Assembly: GCA_030690315.1 (NCBI GenBank)
Contig: JAUYGY010000042.1
Coordinates: 22,301 to 86,300, forward strand
Source of the DNA: Aequorivita sp.
Lineage (GTDB): Bacteria > Bacteroidota > Bacteroidia > Flavobacteriales > Flavobacteriaceae
Length of the DNA stretch: 64,000 bases
Direction of reading: 5' to 3'
Below are positions 40,085-47,425 of this stretch, piece by piece; the first letter of the stretch is position 1, and each line of letters starts with the position of its first letter. Under the pieces are notes generated by a model that was not told the origin of the DNA, did not search any database, and saw nothing but the letters and a program-made list of their open reading frames with translations. Position numbers and translations under genes: made by a program.

Positions 40085-40196
40085 TTAGTAGTGAGTAGTG
40101 AGTAGTGAGAAGTGAGAAGTGAGAAGTGAGAAGTGAGAAGTGAGAAGTGAGAAGTGAGAAGTGAGAAGTGAGAAGTGAGAAGTGAGAAGTGAGAAG
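40085..40196. repeat. Heptamer array starting at the M14 gene stop (13 copies of one word)
   Basis: Units TTAGTAG, TGAGTAG, TGAGTAG, then TGAGAAG repeated. Read as GTGAGAA, 13 uninterrupted identical copies span 40105-40195. The first unit abuts the TAG stop of the peptidase gene. The same word in reverse complement makes the array before uvrB, and the TTAGTAG/TGAGTAG words recur at 58062-58200. Confidence 0.95.
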
Positions 40197-40412
40197 TTCA
40201 AAAAGTGAGAAGTTCATCATTCAAATCGAAATGATTAATCAGTAAAATATGCTACTTCTTGGAGAAAAAAGATCAGCATTTTTATAAAAAGCCTATTCCT
40301 CAGTAATAAGAAAATCCAAGTTTTGAATTGGGTTGTCTTTTGTCTGTTGTCTTTTGTCTGTTGTCTTGGCTTTTGGCTCTTGGTTCTTGCCTCTTATATT
40401 GAAAAAATCTAA
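40197..40412. repeat. Gene-free spacer with a second heptamer array
   Basis: Between the M14 array and the convergent lipoprotein gene. Phased units at 40333-40395 are TTGTCTT, TTGTCTG, TTGTCTT, TTGTCTG, TTGTCTT, GGCTTTT, GGCTCTT, GGTTCTT, GCCTCTT. The word family switches from TTGTCTK to GGCTYTT with phase kept. I see no gene or clear terminator here. Confidence 0.85.
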
Positions 40413-41168
40413 CTATTGGTTTGCAGTAGCAATTTCAACCGAAACATTCTCTGTTTTAATGTCAGAAAGCAATTCAAGTTTTCCTGCAACAAACAACTCA
40501 TCAACCGTTTGTAAATCTACCGATTCCCACGGTTTCACTTTGTAGTTTTTATAATCAACAAACCGCAATCCACTCACCATTCTTGGGTTATAGGCTTTTC
40601 TGAACCAGATTCCGCCCTCGTCTGTGTAAAATTTATAGGCGAAATAATCTATCGTAAAATCCTTCTGCGCAATCCAGTACATATAAACATCTTCGTGGTC
40701 CGCGCCGCCGCCTTCTTGGGTGAAGGTTACTTCTATTTCGTAATACTTTTTACCCTCAATCTCGGCTTCTCCCATTAATTTCTTCTTAACGGAAGCCTCA
40801 TTTAAACCATACGGCAACTGCACAAAGTAATGCACTGAATTTATCGAATTCGAATATTTGCTGGCGGTGCTATCGGGCAGAATGAGTTTGGTACCATTCA
40901 CCAAACGTTCAAAACTGGTATTGGTGAGCACATCATGTATTTCTCCCAAGGAATCTGTAAATGTCCTGCTCAGTTCAAAATTACCATTGTTTCTGCTACT
41001 GCTATATTTGGTGTCGCGGAAGGTGAACTCTATTGTCGCTGCCCCATAATTTTCGCCTCCTGCATTTTCAATTGTTTTATCAATAATTTGTTGGGCCGTA
41101 AATTGTTTCGCTTCTTGCTTACAGGAAATGAAAAGGGGCAAAAAGAGGATTATATAAAAGAATTTCAT
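40413..41168 (-). CDS. DUF6503-type (LolA-like) lipoprotein
   Basis: From the ATG at 41168 the protein is 251 residues, with a lipoprotein signal (FFYIILFLPLFISCKQEAK, lipobox Cys 16). The body is a predicted beta-rich lipid-carrier-like fold: IIDKTIENAGGENYGAATIEFTFRDTKYSSSRNNG, YFVQLPYGLNEASVKKKLMGEAEIEGKKYYEIEVTF, DYFAYKFYTDEGGIWFRKAYNPR. I assign DUF6503 from the overall wording. Function is unknown. It is monocistronic and convergent with the M14 peptidase. Confidence 0.65.
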   Translation of the reverse strand: MKFFYIILFLPLFISCKQEAKQFTAQQIIDKTIENAGGENYGAATIEFTFRDTKYSSSRNNGNFELSRTFTDSLGEIHDVLTNTSFERLVNGTKLILPDSTASKYSNSINSVHYFVQLPYGLNEASVKKKLMGEAEIEGKKYYEIEVTFTQEGGGADHEDVYMYWIAQKDFTIDYFAYKFYTDEGGIWFRKAYNPRMVSGLRFVDYKNYKVKPWESVDLQTVDELFVAGKLELLSDIKTENVSVEIATANQ

Positions 41169-41320
41169 TGGGTTTTGTTTTCCGTAAAGATACAAAAGGA
41201 ATTGTGCTTCGTTTGGTAGTTTTTAGCGCTATTACTATTTGGCAATTCACAATATCCAGAAAGTACTCTTCTTCTTTAAAGGGGAGGGCATTTTCTATGT
41301 TTTATTAAGCCACGGAGCTG

Positions 41321-42784
41321 CTACTCCATTATATCATTTCTCTTTAAACATCGTCCTCTCGGCTCATCCCCTTCGTGTAGCACAATTTCGGAATGGAGGA
41401 ACTGCGCAGCAGCCGCTGAATCTTTTACTTTGGAAGCACTGCGTTCCAACATTTCTGCTTCAAACCCAGTTAAAACACTTTCCCTCACTCCAGTTTCCCT
41501 CCATTGAGAAAAGGAGTTACATCCGCTTGAGATGCTCCGTGCCAACGCCAGCGCATCAAGTAATGCCTGATTCGCCCCTTGTCCTTTAAACGGACTCATT
41601 GGGTGGGCGGCATCCCCGATTAGGGTGATGTGTTTCCCTTTCTCCAATAATTCTTTCTCGAGTAATTCTCGGTCATACACCGGATAACCAGAAATCTGGG
41701 CTTCAAGGGTAGCCGCTACTATCTGGGGAATGGGATTGTGCCATTGTGTTCTTCGGCAGGCTTCTTCCTTGAGGGCTTGCGCACCTTGGGCACTCAAAGC
41801 CTTAGCCTCTTTTTCCGGCATGGGGAAGCTAAGTTGCCACATCACCGCGTCAGCCGAATAAGGCATCACGTAAATCCGCTCATTGCCATTGGCGGTTTGA
41901 AATACCGTGGCCGAGTTCAACAACGGACAATCAATATTTTCAAGCGATTTTAAAGAACAAATCCCCAATATCACGATGCAGCCTAAGTAACGTAAAGGAG
42001 ATATATCTTCACCAATAAGCAAGCTCCGCACCGCGCTTCTGATACCATCCGCACCAACTACTAGGTCTGCTTTGGCGCGCCTTAGCTGTCCGTTCACTTC
42101 AAACCCTAAATCAACACCTTCCCCTTCACATTCCTTAAAATCTACTAACTGGTGCCCCCACTGCACTGCATCATCACCACCCAGTTGTTCCAGCAGCGCT
42201 AAGCGTAAGGCCTGCCGTGAAATATGCACATTTGTACGTTTTGCAAATGATTTCGCATCTGCCTCCATCCATTTTCTCATTCCCCATTCCCCAATCACTT
42301 TTCCTGCCGTGGTATGGACCACATGTCTTGTTGAAATTATCCCTTCTTCCAACGAGAAAATCCCCAAGCCTTCAATTGCTTTACTAGCTTGTTGCAGAGT
42401 GAGACCGTAGCCTTGGGAGCGGCCATTAAAACTGCTATCGCGTTCATAAAGTGTAAAAGGAATTCCGCGGTGCAAACAGGCTACGGCTAGTGCCACGCCC
42501 CCAATACCACCACCGATTATTGCAACATGGGGGTAATTTTCTTTATCTGCTATTGGAGGGCTGGCTGAAGGTGCCAAGCCAGAGCCCGAACAGTTCAGGC
42601 AGGAATCTAGGTGACCTTTAGGACTGGATGGAGTCGTGCCTTCGCCCTTTGTTTTCTCAAATTGATCAAGTGCATTTTGATAACGAAGTCGCACTTTTTT
42701 GTGGAGCCTTCGGCTTTTTTTGCCACGTCCTTGGCATTTGTGGCAAATAGTCCAGCATGCATTTTCAGTTTCCGCGTTTTTCAC
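41321..42784 (-). CDS. FAD-dependent monooxygenase with N-terminal zinc-finger-like segment
   Basis: A 487-residue protein starting at GTG 42784 (no in-frame ATG upstream). Residues 15-70 contain two CxxCxGxG motifs (CHKCQGRGKK and CLNCSGSGL), as in the DnaJ zinc-binding centre, joined by a basic linker. The rest is a group A flavin monooxygenase: VAIIGGGIGGVALAVACLHRGIPFTLYERD, LVVGADGIRSAVRSLL, and TLIGDAAHPMSPFKGQGANQALLDALALA. Such enzymes hydroxylate aromatic or polyketide-like substrates with NAD(P)H. The DNA is visibly GC-richer than its neighbours, suggesting transfer. It lies 73 bases downstream of the carbamoyltransferase on the same strand. Confidence 0.8.
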   Translation of the reverse strand: MKNAETENACWTICHKCQGRGKKSRRLHKKVRLRYQNALDQFEKTKGEGTTPSSPKGHLDSCLNCSGSGLAPSASPPIADKENYPHVAIIGGGIGGVALAVACLHRGIPFTLYERDSSFNGRSQGYGLTLQQASKAIEGLGIFSLEEGIISTRHVVHTTAGKVIGEWGMRKWMEADAKSFAKRTNVHISRQALRLALLEQLGGDDAVQWGHQLVDFKECEGEGVDLGFEVNGQLRRAKADLVVGADGIRSAVRSLLIGEDISPLRYLGCIVILGICSLKSLENIDCPLLNSATVFQTANGNERIYVMPYSADAVMWQLSFPMPEKEAKALSAQGAQALKEEACRRTQWHNPIPQIVAATLEAQISGYPVYDRELLEKELLEKGKHITLIGDAAHPMSPFKGQGANQALLDALALARSISSGCNSFSQWRETGVRESVLTGFEAEMLERSASKVKDSAAAAQFLHSEIVLHEGDEPRGRCLKRNDIME

Positions 42785-42857
42785 TGCTTCATTATTTAAT
42801 CTGATTTTGAATTCTTTAGTTATAGAATTGTTTAATTGTTGAATTGGAAGTTGTGCA

Positions 42858-44612
42858 TTAAGCTGTAAGTGTTTTTATTTGGAATTTATTAGTTATTTGT
42901 TTTTTAGAATTTGATTTTTTTTCTAAAACTGTATTTTCCAATACCAAAATTTCCAAAGCGGTTTCCTTAAATAATTGAATGGCATCTTCGGGGGTCTCTA
43001 CCATTGGTGTTCCTTTTCTGTTTAAGCTGGTATTTAATAAAACAGGGATGCCGCTTTGCTTCTTAAATTCGATTAGCAATTTTGTGAAACGGGAATTCCA
43101 AAGTCCATCAACTGTTTGTAATCTCGCCGTACCATCGTAATGGGTTATATTTTTTAATTGATTAATGTATTGTGAACGTGTTTTGTCAATTAAAATCATA
43201 TAAGGGCTATTTCTTCCCGATTCAAAATAATCTGGTGCCATTTTACTTAAAACAGCAGGGGCAAAGGGGCGGAAGTCTTCTCTAAATTTAATATTTAGGT
43301 TAATAAAGTCTTTAAGGTTTTCCTTTCCGGGGTGGGCCAAAATGCTGCGTCTGCCCAAAGCACGCGGGCCAAATTCAGAACCCGAGTGAAACCAGCCTAC
43401 TGTTTTTCCTTCTTTCAATTGTTCGGCAATATGGGTAAGCAATTTATCTTCAAACTCAAACTTTTGAATCGTAAAACTATCTTTAACTTCATCACTCAAA
43501 GCGAGGTCTATTTCATTTTGGTCATATTGTTTTCCAAAGCAAGTATTTCCATTATGCATTGTTTTTGGTTTCTTTAAATATTCAATCCAACCGTAATAGG
43601 CACAGCCCAATGCCAAACCATTGTCGGCAGCCGCGGGCTCTATATATAGGTTTTTCACTATATTCTTTTCCAATAGTTTTGAGTTTGCAACCGCATTAAG
43701 TGCTACACCTCCGGTATAACAAACATTTAAATGGGGAAATGCCTCAAGCCTTAATTGCATACATTTTAAAACTGCTTTTTCTACCTGTTCTTGGGCCCAC
43801 TTGGCCACATTTGCGTAATAAGTAAAGTTTTCTTTAAAGTGTCCATACCCTTTAGAGGGATTGGAAAAATAATTTTTCCAATCTTCTTTTACCAACAACG
43901 AAGGGCCATCAAATTCAAAGGCATCCACATTATAGATACCCGAGGTGCCAAAAGGAGCTAAACCCATTAACTTTCCCACATCTTGCATATCTCCAAAAAC
44001 ATAATGGCTTATGGTAGCATAAAAACCGCCTATGGAATGTTGGGTAGTGGGCAGGGCAAACTTATCTTGGGTTTGATCTGCCATCGGACTGAAGTCCTTC
44101 CATAACGGTTTAAGAGTTTGCCCGTCAAAATGATAGAAACTATCTTTTTCACATTGCATTCCATTGTTTTCCACAACAGAACTTGGTATAAATTCTTTTT
44201 GTTTGGGGTGCAATTCAAGAAATTGATTTAAAGGACTGCCACAACCATCAATGACCATAACGGCACATTCTGAAAAAGGAGAGGTGCCCACGGCACTATA
44301 AGCGTGTGCCAAATGATGTGAAATAGTAATGATTTTTGAGGCATCTGATTCTGCAAATACTCTTTTCCCTTTATAATGGGTGGTTTTGGGAATATCAAAA
44401 TTTGCACATTGTACAATTAAAGCAATATCACTTAATTTAATATTTTCAGCATCTAAACAGTATTGAATGGCAAGCGTATCGTTACCCCCATCGTGTTTAA
44501 CCCTACTAAGCCGTTCCTTTTCAATAGCCACACAGATCTTTCCATTTTTCAATAATACTGCCGATCCATTATGTGAAAGTCCAGTGCCGAGTACGTAAAT
44601 TGGAGGGGCCAT
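42858..44612 (-). CDS. NodU/CmcH-type carbamoyltransferase
   Basis: A 584-residue O-carbamoyltransferase of the NodU/TobZ family, which moves the carbamoyl group of carbamoyl phosphate to sugars or natural products through an adenylate. Motifs are VLGTGLSHNGSAVLLKNG, ISHHLAHAYSAVG (metal-binding His pair), VCYTGGVALNAVANSKLLE, FHSGSEFGPRALGRRSILAHPGKEN and PVLLNTSLNRKGTPMVETPEDAIQLF. The two-domain length is normal. Neighbouring biosynthetic genes are limited to the FAD monooxygenase, so the acceptor is unknown. GC content resembles the host, unlike the monooxygenase. Confidence 0.88.
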   Translation of the reverse strand: MAPPIYVLGTGLSHNGSAVLLKNGKICVAIEKERLSRVKHDGGNDTLAIQYCLDAENIKLSDIALIVQCANFDIPKTTHYKGKRVFAESDASKIITISHHLAHAYSAVGTSPFSECAVMVIDGCGSPLNQFLELHPKQKEFIPSSVVENNGMQCEKDSFYHFDGQTLKPLWKDFSPMADQTQDKFALPTTQHSIGGFYATISHYVFGDMQDVGKLMGLAPFGTSGIYNVDAFEFDGPSLLVKEDWKNYFSNPSKGYGHFKENFTYYANVAKWAQEQVEKAVLKCMQLRLEAFPHLNVCYTGGVALNAVANSKLLEKNIVKNLYIEPAAADNGLALGCAYYGWIEYLKKPKTMHNGNTCFGKQYDQNEIDLALSDEVKDSFTIQKFEFEDKLLTHIAEQLKEGKTVGWFHSGSEFGPRALGRRSILAHPGKENLKDFINLNIKFREDFRPFAPAVLSKMAPDYFESGRNSPYMILIDKTRSQYINQLKNITHYDGTARLQTVDGLWNSRFTKLLIEFKKQSGIPVLLNTSLNRKGTPMVETPEDAIQLFKETALEILVLENTVLEKKSNSKKQITNKFQIKTLTA

Positions 44613-44848
44613 AGGGGAATAAGTAGGAGTGTAGCGGCCAAAGGTAGAAAAATAAATGTTGAATGATGAAATTGTTTAATTTTTGAATTGTTTAAATGTT
44701 TAATCGTTAAAGAGGCTTTAAGGCTTTAAATTTGTTTATTGAAACTCAGTTGTTTAGCCTATAACAGGATGTCAATCTGTTGTGCGAAAGGCTTAATTCT
44801 TACAAAGTATCACCGTGATTATAACTATAATTTAATTTCGCTTATCGC
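44613..44848. repeat. Spacer with imperfect hairpin and CGCTTAT heptamer array
   Basis: An imperfect hairpin at about 44752-44797 (TTTAGCCT with AGGCTTAA; ATAACAG with CTGTTGT) is followed by the array CGCTTAT four times and CGCTTCC at 44839-44873, which runs into the coding 3' end of the acetyltransferase gene. An ATTGTTTAA-type 7-8 bp repeat lies at 44668-44710. Confidence 0.6.
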
Positions 44849-45301
44849 TTATCGCTTATCGCTTATCGCTTCCAAGTAGTCATTATATGTCATCTCAAAT
44901 TTAATTTCTTTTGTTCCGTGTGTTCCAACTTCTGTCCACCCTGCTTTTCTGTAAAACTGTTCTGCTCTTGTATTAAAAGCTGTTCCTAACCATATTTTAT
45001 TTTTTGTCTGTGAAAAATACCAGTCCAACATTGTGTTGTGCAGTATTTGCCCGATCCCTTTTTTCTCAAATTTTGGGTCTAAAAATAATGCCCAAATGTT
45101 ATTTTCTTTCAAGTCGGCAATTGCAAAACCTACAATTTGATTGTCGATTTCACACACCCAACCTTTTCCTCTTGCTGTAATAAATTCTTCACAATCTTGG
45201 TCTGTCACTAAGTTAGGATTAGACAAAGTGTTTTCTGTTACAGAATTTCTTACGATTTGAATTTGTTTTATATCTTCAATTTTAGCTTCTCTAATTATCA
45301 T
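44849..45301 (-). CDS. GNAT family N-acetyltransferase (1)
   Basis: A 150-residue GNAT enzyme. The fold is visible from the N-terminal MIIREAKIEDIKQIQIVRNSV, the strand IVGFAIADLKENNIWALFLDPKFEKKGIGQILHNTMLDWYF (acetyl-CoA loop K-x-G-I-G) and the terminal WLGTAFNTRAEQFYRKAGWTEVG. The acceptor substrate is unknown. The last six to seven residues (EAISDKR) are encoded by the CGCTTAT heptamer array read in reverse, so the native C-terminus has probably been replaced. It is a lone small gene in a cassette-like region. Confidence 0.88.
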   Translation of the reverse strand: MIIREAKIEDIKQIQIVRNSVTENTLSNPNLVTDQDCEEFITARGKGWVCEIDNQIVGFAIADLKENNIWALFLDPKFEKKGIGQILHNTMLDWYFSQTKNKIWLGTAFNTRAEQFYRKAGWTEVGTHGTKEIKFEMTYNDYLEAISDKR

Positions 45302-45407
45302 AACTTAATTTGATCATTTGTTTTGTCATTGGCTTATCCTAAATTTTCAATCGCTCATTGTTGCTGGGTTGGTGTAGATTTGTCGTTAACGTTTTCGGGC
45401 TTTGCGA

Positions 45408-45510
45408 ACCGCCGAGTACAGCCTGTCCCGATTTATCGGGAAGACCCTTACGCTCGGTGGTGTGAGAGGCGCACTCCGTTCCTATTTAGGGGCGGAGCCG
45501 TCTATTCGAT
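45408..45510 (+). ncRNA. Possible group II intron 3'-end relic (domains V and VI)
   Basis: ACCGCCGAG (45408-45416) pairs with CTCGGTGGT (45453-45461) through a helix whose third to fifth positions (CGC opposite GTG with a G-T wobble) match the CGC catalytic triad of group IIC domain V. An internal TCCCGA/TCGGGA hairpin caps it, longer than usual. Following GTGAGAGGCGC, CTCCG (45474-45478) pairs with CGGAG (45493-45497) as a domain VI-like stem, and the segment ends CCGTCTATTCGAT. No reverse transcriptase frame is present, so this would be a truncated relic. It resembles the 3' ends of Bacteroidota group II introns as I remember them. Confidence 0.45.
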
Positions 45511-45539
45511 TACACAATGTTATTCAGTCAGGTTTGTAA

Positions 45540-46052
45540 TCATAGATTTATATAAATTGAACCATTTGTATATGTCACTTCATCTCCAAAAATTGAATTA
45601 ATACCGCAATTTCCTCCGTAATTATTTGTAAAAGAAAAAGCAGCAATAAATTCTTCTCCATTGTTTACAGTCACATTAATTAATGGATATTCAATATTTA
45701 CACCAAAGTAATTGCAAACATTTCCGTTATCATTGGTTGTCAGATTAAATTCACCAATTATAGTTCCAGAGTCCCAATTTCCTGTGTGTCCCAATTCAAC
45801 ATCAAATTCAATTATTATATTTGATTCATTATTTATTCTAGCCTGAACTTCAAACCAATCTGGAAATTCATCATCATTTTCCGTACCTTGAAAATGTTTT
45901 ACAACACTAATATTGTTAAAGATATAATCAGTTCCATTTATAGTGACATCAATTCTACTTTCATTAGAATTATTTTCATTATTGTCATCGCTTGAGCAGG
46001 AAATAATTATCAGCCCTAGCAGTAAAATCAGTAGTTTTTTTGTTTTTTTCAT
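45540..46052 (-). CDS. Lipoprotein of unknown function
   Basis: From the ATG at 46052 the protein is 170 residues, with a lipoprotein signal (KLLILLLGLIIISCSSDD, lipobox Cys 17) and an Asn/Asp-rich linker (NNENNSNES). The body looks beta-rich (IDVTINGTDYIFNNISVVKHF, IIIEFDVELGHTGNWDSGTIIGEFNLT). A longer frame to 46238 is rejected because it lacks any signal. I do not recognise the family; the layout suggests a small surface-exposed Bacteroidota lipoprotein. It is monocistronic, with structured spacers on both sides. Confidence 0.65.
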   Translation of the reverse strand: MKKTKKLLILLLGLIIISCSSDDNNENNSNESRIDVTINGTDYIFNNISVVKHFQGTENDDEFPDWFEVQARINNESNIIIEFDVELGHTGNWDSGTIIGEFNLTTNDNGNVCNYFGVNIEYPLINVTVNNGEEFIAAFSFTNNYGGNCGINSIFGDEVTYTNGSIYINL

Positions 46053-46212
46053 AAAGTTGCTCTCTAATGTTGTGTATCGTTTTTGCATATGAGCTGTGGC
46101 GTGTTTCGGCACGAACCTCTCCAAGTACAAAACCAGCAGGAAAATCCACGAAGATTTTCCGAAGAAGTACTGACCAGACCATAGATCATAGGATGCGGTG
46201 TGGCGGTAGTTT
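46053..46212. repeat. Structured spacer with nested hairpin
   Basis: AGTAC (46124-46128)/GTACT (46167-46171) encloses perfect arms GGAAAATC (46139-46146) and GATTTTCC (46153-46160). GTGGCGTGT and GGTGTGGCGG lie near the two edges. The apex wording matches the spacer at 836-879. Confidence 0.55.
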
Positions 46213-46824
46213 TTATTCTTCAGTTGTACATATTTCACAAATCCGATAATTATATTTTTTCGCTTCTTTTATATTTGATTTTGCAATTTGAGCATCACAA
46301 TTTGCCAGACCTTCACATCTTAAATTTGTATGATAAGCATAAGCCCCTTCGCTGATGCAAACAAAAACTGGCGTGAATTCAGAATTGCTGTCCAAAAATG
46401 AATTTACTTTTGATGGATATTCAACAGAAATTCTCGGTTCGTTAAAATTGAAACGAATTTTATTTCCGCTATTAGTTTGGTAATTGTAAACAATAGGTTC
46501 GTTATAATCCGTGCAATATTTAAAACGAAAATCTGCATTTTTTTGTATTATTCGGACTATTTTTAAAAATTCTACTTGTGATTTTAAATCGAAAATTACG
46601 GTAACACCGGTTGATTTATAAAATTTTATGTACGAATTATTGTGTTTGCCTTGAAAGTAAGGCAAGTCAGAAGTTCCGCCCGAAAAATAATCACTATTAT
46701 TATAAAATGAGCTCTTTAGTGATTCCGAGTCAGAAGTAAAATCGCTGTAATTTAATTCTTGGGAATAAACTTTAAAACAAAGAACCAAAAACGAAGTTAG
46801 TAACCAAATTGTAGTTGTTTTCAT
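46213..46824 (-). CDS. Secreted protein with C-terminal Cys/His motif, unknown function
   Basis: A 203-residue protein with a signal peptide (TIWLLTSFLVLCFKVYSQ). Most of the body is unrecognised, with FYKSTGVTVIFDLKSQVEFLKIVRIIQ in the middle. The last 45 residues (AYHTNLRCEGLANCDAQIAKSNIKEAKKYNYRICEICTTEE) match the small zinc-site pattern Y-H-x(4)-C-x(6)-C...R-x-C-x-x-C seen at the ends of many secreted proteins and in Ada-like metal-binding domains. It follows the 46842 gene by 17 bases, forming a two-gene unit. Confidence 0.6.
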   Translation of the reverse strand: MKTTTIWLLTSFLVLCFKVYSQELNYSDFTSDSESLKSSFYNNSDYFSGGTSDLPYFQGKHNNSYIKFYKSTGVTVIFDLKSQVEFLKIVRIIQKNADFRFKYCTDYNEPIVYNYQTNSGNKIRFNFNEPRISVEYPSKVNSFLDSNSEFTPVFVCISEGAYAYHTNLRCEGLANCDAQIAKSNIKEAKKYNYRICEICTTEE

Positions 46825-46841
46825 TGACTTGATCGTTTAGA

Positions 46842-47216
46842 TTAATCGTAAATATATTTATAAAGCTTATCGAGTACATCTTCTCTATACTTTTCCAAAA
46901 ATTCCTTTTTCTGTGAATAAAATTTGGAATAACTGCTTCCGTAATAATCTCTTATCGCATTTGTTATTTGGCTCCAATAACGTGTTTGATAACTGTTTAA
47001 ATTATTGTATTCTTCCTGCGTCAATTTATCGGATTTTTCCCGAACCTTGTCTTTAGTTCCGTAATAATAGCTCATTACGAGGTCTTTCGCTTTACTTTCT
47101 CGTTCTCGGTCATTTTGAACCATATTGTACATTTTTTCCAAAGTTTCAATTTCACTTTGGGCTTTGCATAAATTTGAGAATAGGAAAACACTCAATATTA
47201 TCAATATTTTTTTCAT
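46842..47216 (-). CDS. Small secreted helical protein, unknown function
   Basis: A 124-residue protein with a signal peptide (ILIILSVFLFSNLCKAQ). The mature part is highly charged and likely alpha-helical: SEIETLEKMYNMVQNDRERESKAKDLVMSYYYGTKDKVREKSDKLTQEEYNNL and a tyrosine-rich C-terminus. I recognise no family or catalytic residues. It is the first gene of a two-gene minus-strand unit with the Cys/His-tailed secreted protein, 17 bases apart, so they may work together in the envelope. Confidence 0.6.
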   Translation of the reverse strand: MKKILIILSVFLFSNLCKAQSEIETLEKMYNMVQNDRERESKAKDLVMSYYYGTKDKVREKSDKLTQEEYNNLNSYQTRYWSQITNAIRDYYGSSYSKFYSQKKEFLEKYREDVLDKLYKYIYD

Positions 47217-47425
47217 AATGTTTGTTTTTTAAATTACCGCCAACATGTATAAACACGACATGTCTATTACGTTTATATCACACATGTACGTAAGTTGTTT
47301 TTATAATTTCAAATATAGTTTAAAGTAAAAATATGTCATTACGGAAAACCGTAACAGTGCGCAATTAACAATTAACAATTAGCTTTAAGCTTTAAGCTTT
47401 GGTGACGCTTGCGCTATGGGTATTG
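47217..47425. repeat. Spacer with attC-like end, hairpin and heptamer array
   Basis: Next to the 46842 gene start, the gene-sense strand reads CATGTTGGCGGTAATTT, resembling the end upstream of the second acetyltransferase (CATGTTAGTGGT). TTACGG/CCGTAA form a small hairpin at about 47340-47356. A heptamer array at 47362-47403 reads CAATTAA twice, CAATTAG, CTTTAAG twice, CTTTGGT. No gene is seen. Confidence 0.55.

Noticed and set aside
40085..40214. Regular short repeats that could suggest a CRISPR array
   Set aside because: The units are 7 bp with no unique spacers and no cas genes; it is a simple tandem array.
39999..40220. Minus-strand reading frame of leucine/serine-rich heptads
   Set aside because: It is only the translation of the 7-bp array (three units equal seven codons) and overlaps the M14 peptidase end.
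41321..42784. Reading the N-terminal CxxCxGxG region as a DnaJ-type chaperone domain
   Set aside because: There is no J domain or substrate-binding domain; only two of the four motifs of a DnaJ centre are present.
45323..45601. Plus-strand 92-codon frame across the intron-like relic
   Set aside because: It crosses structured non-coding sequence, has no family resemblance and no promoter or ribosome-binding context.
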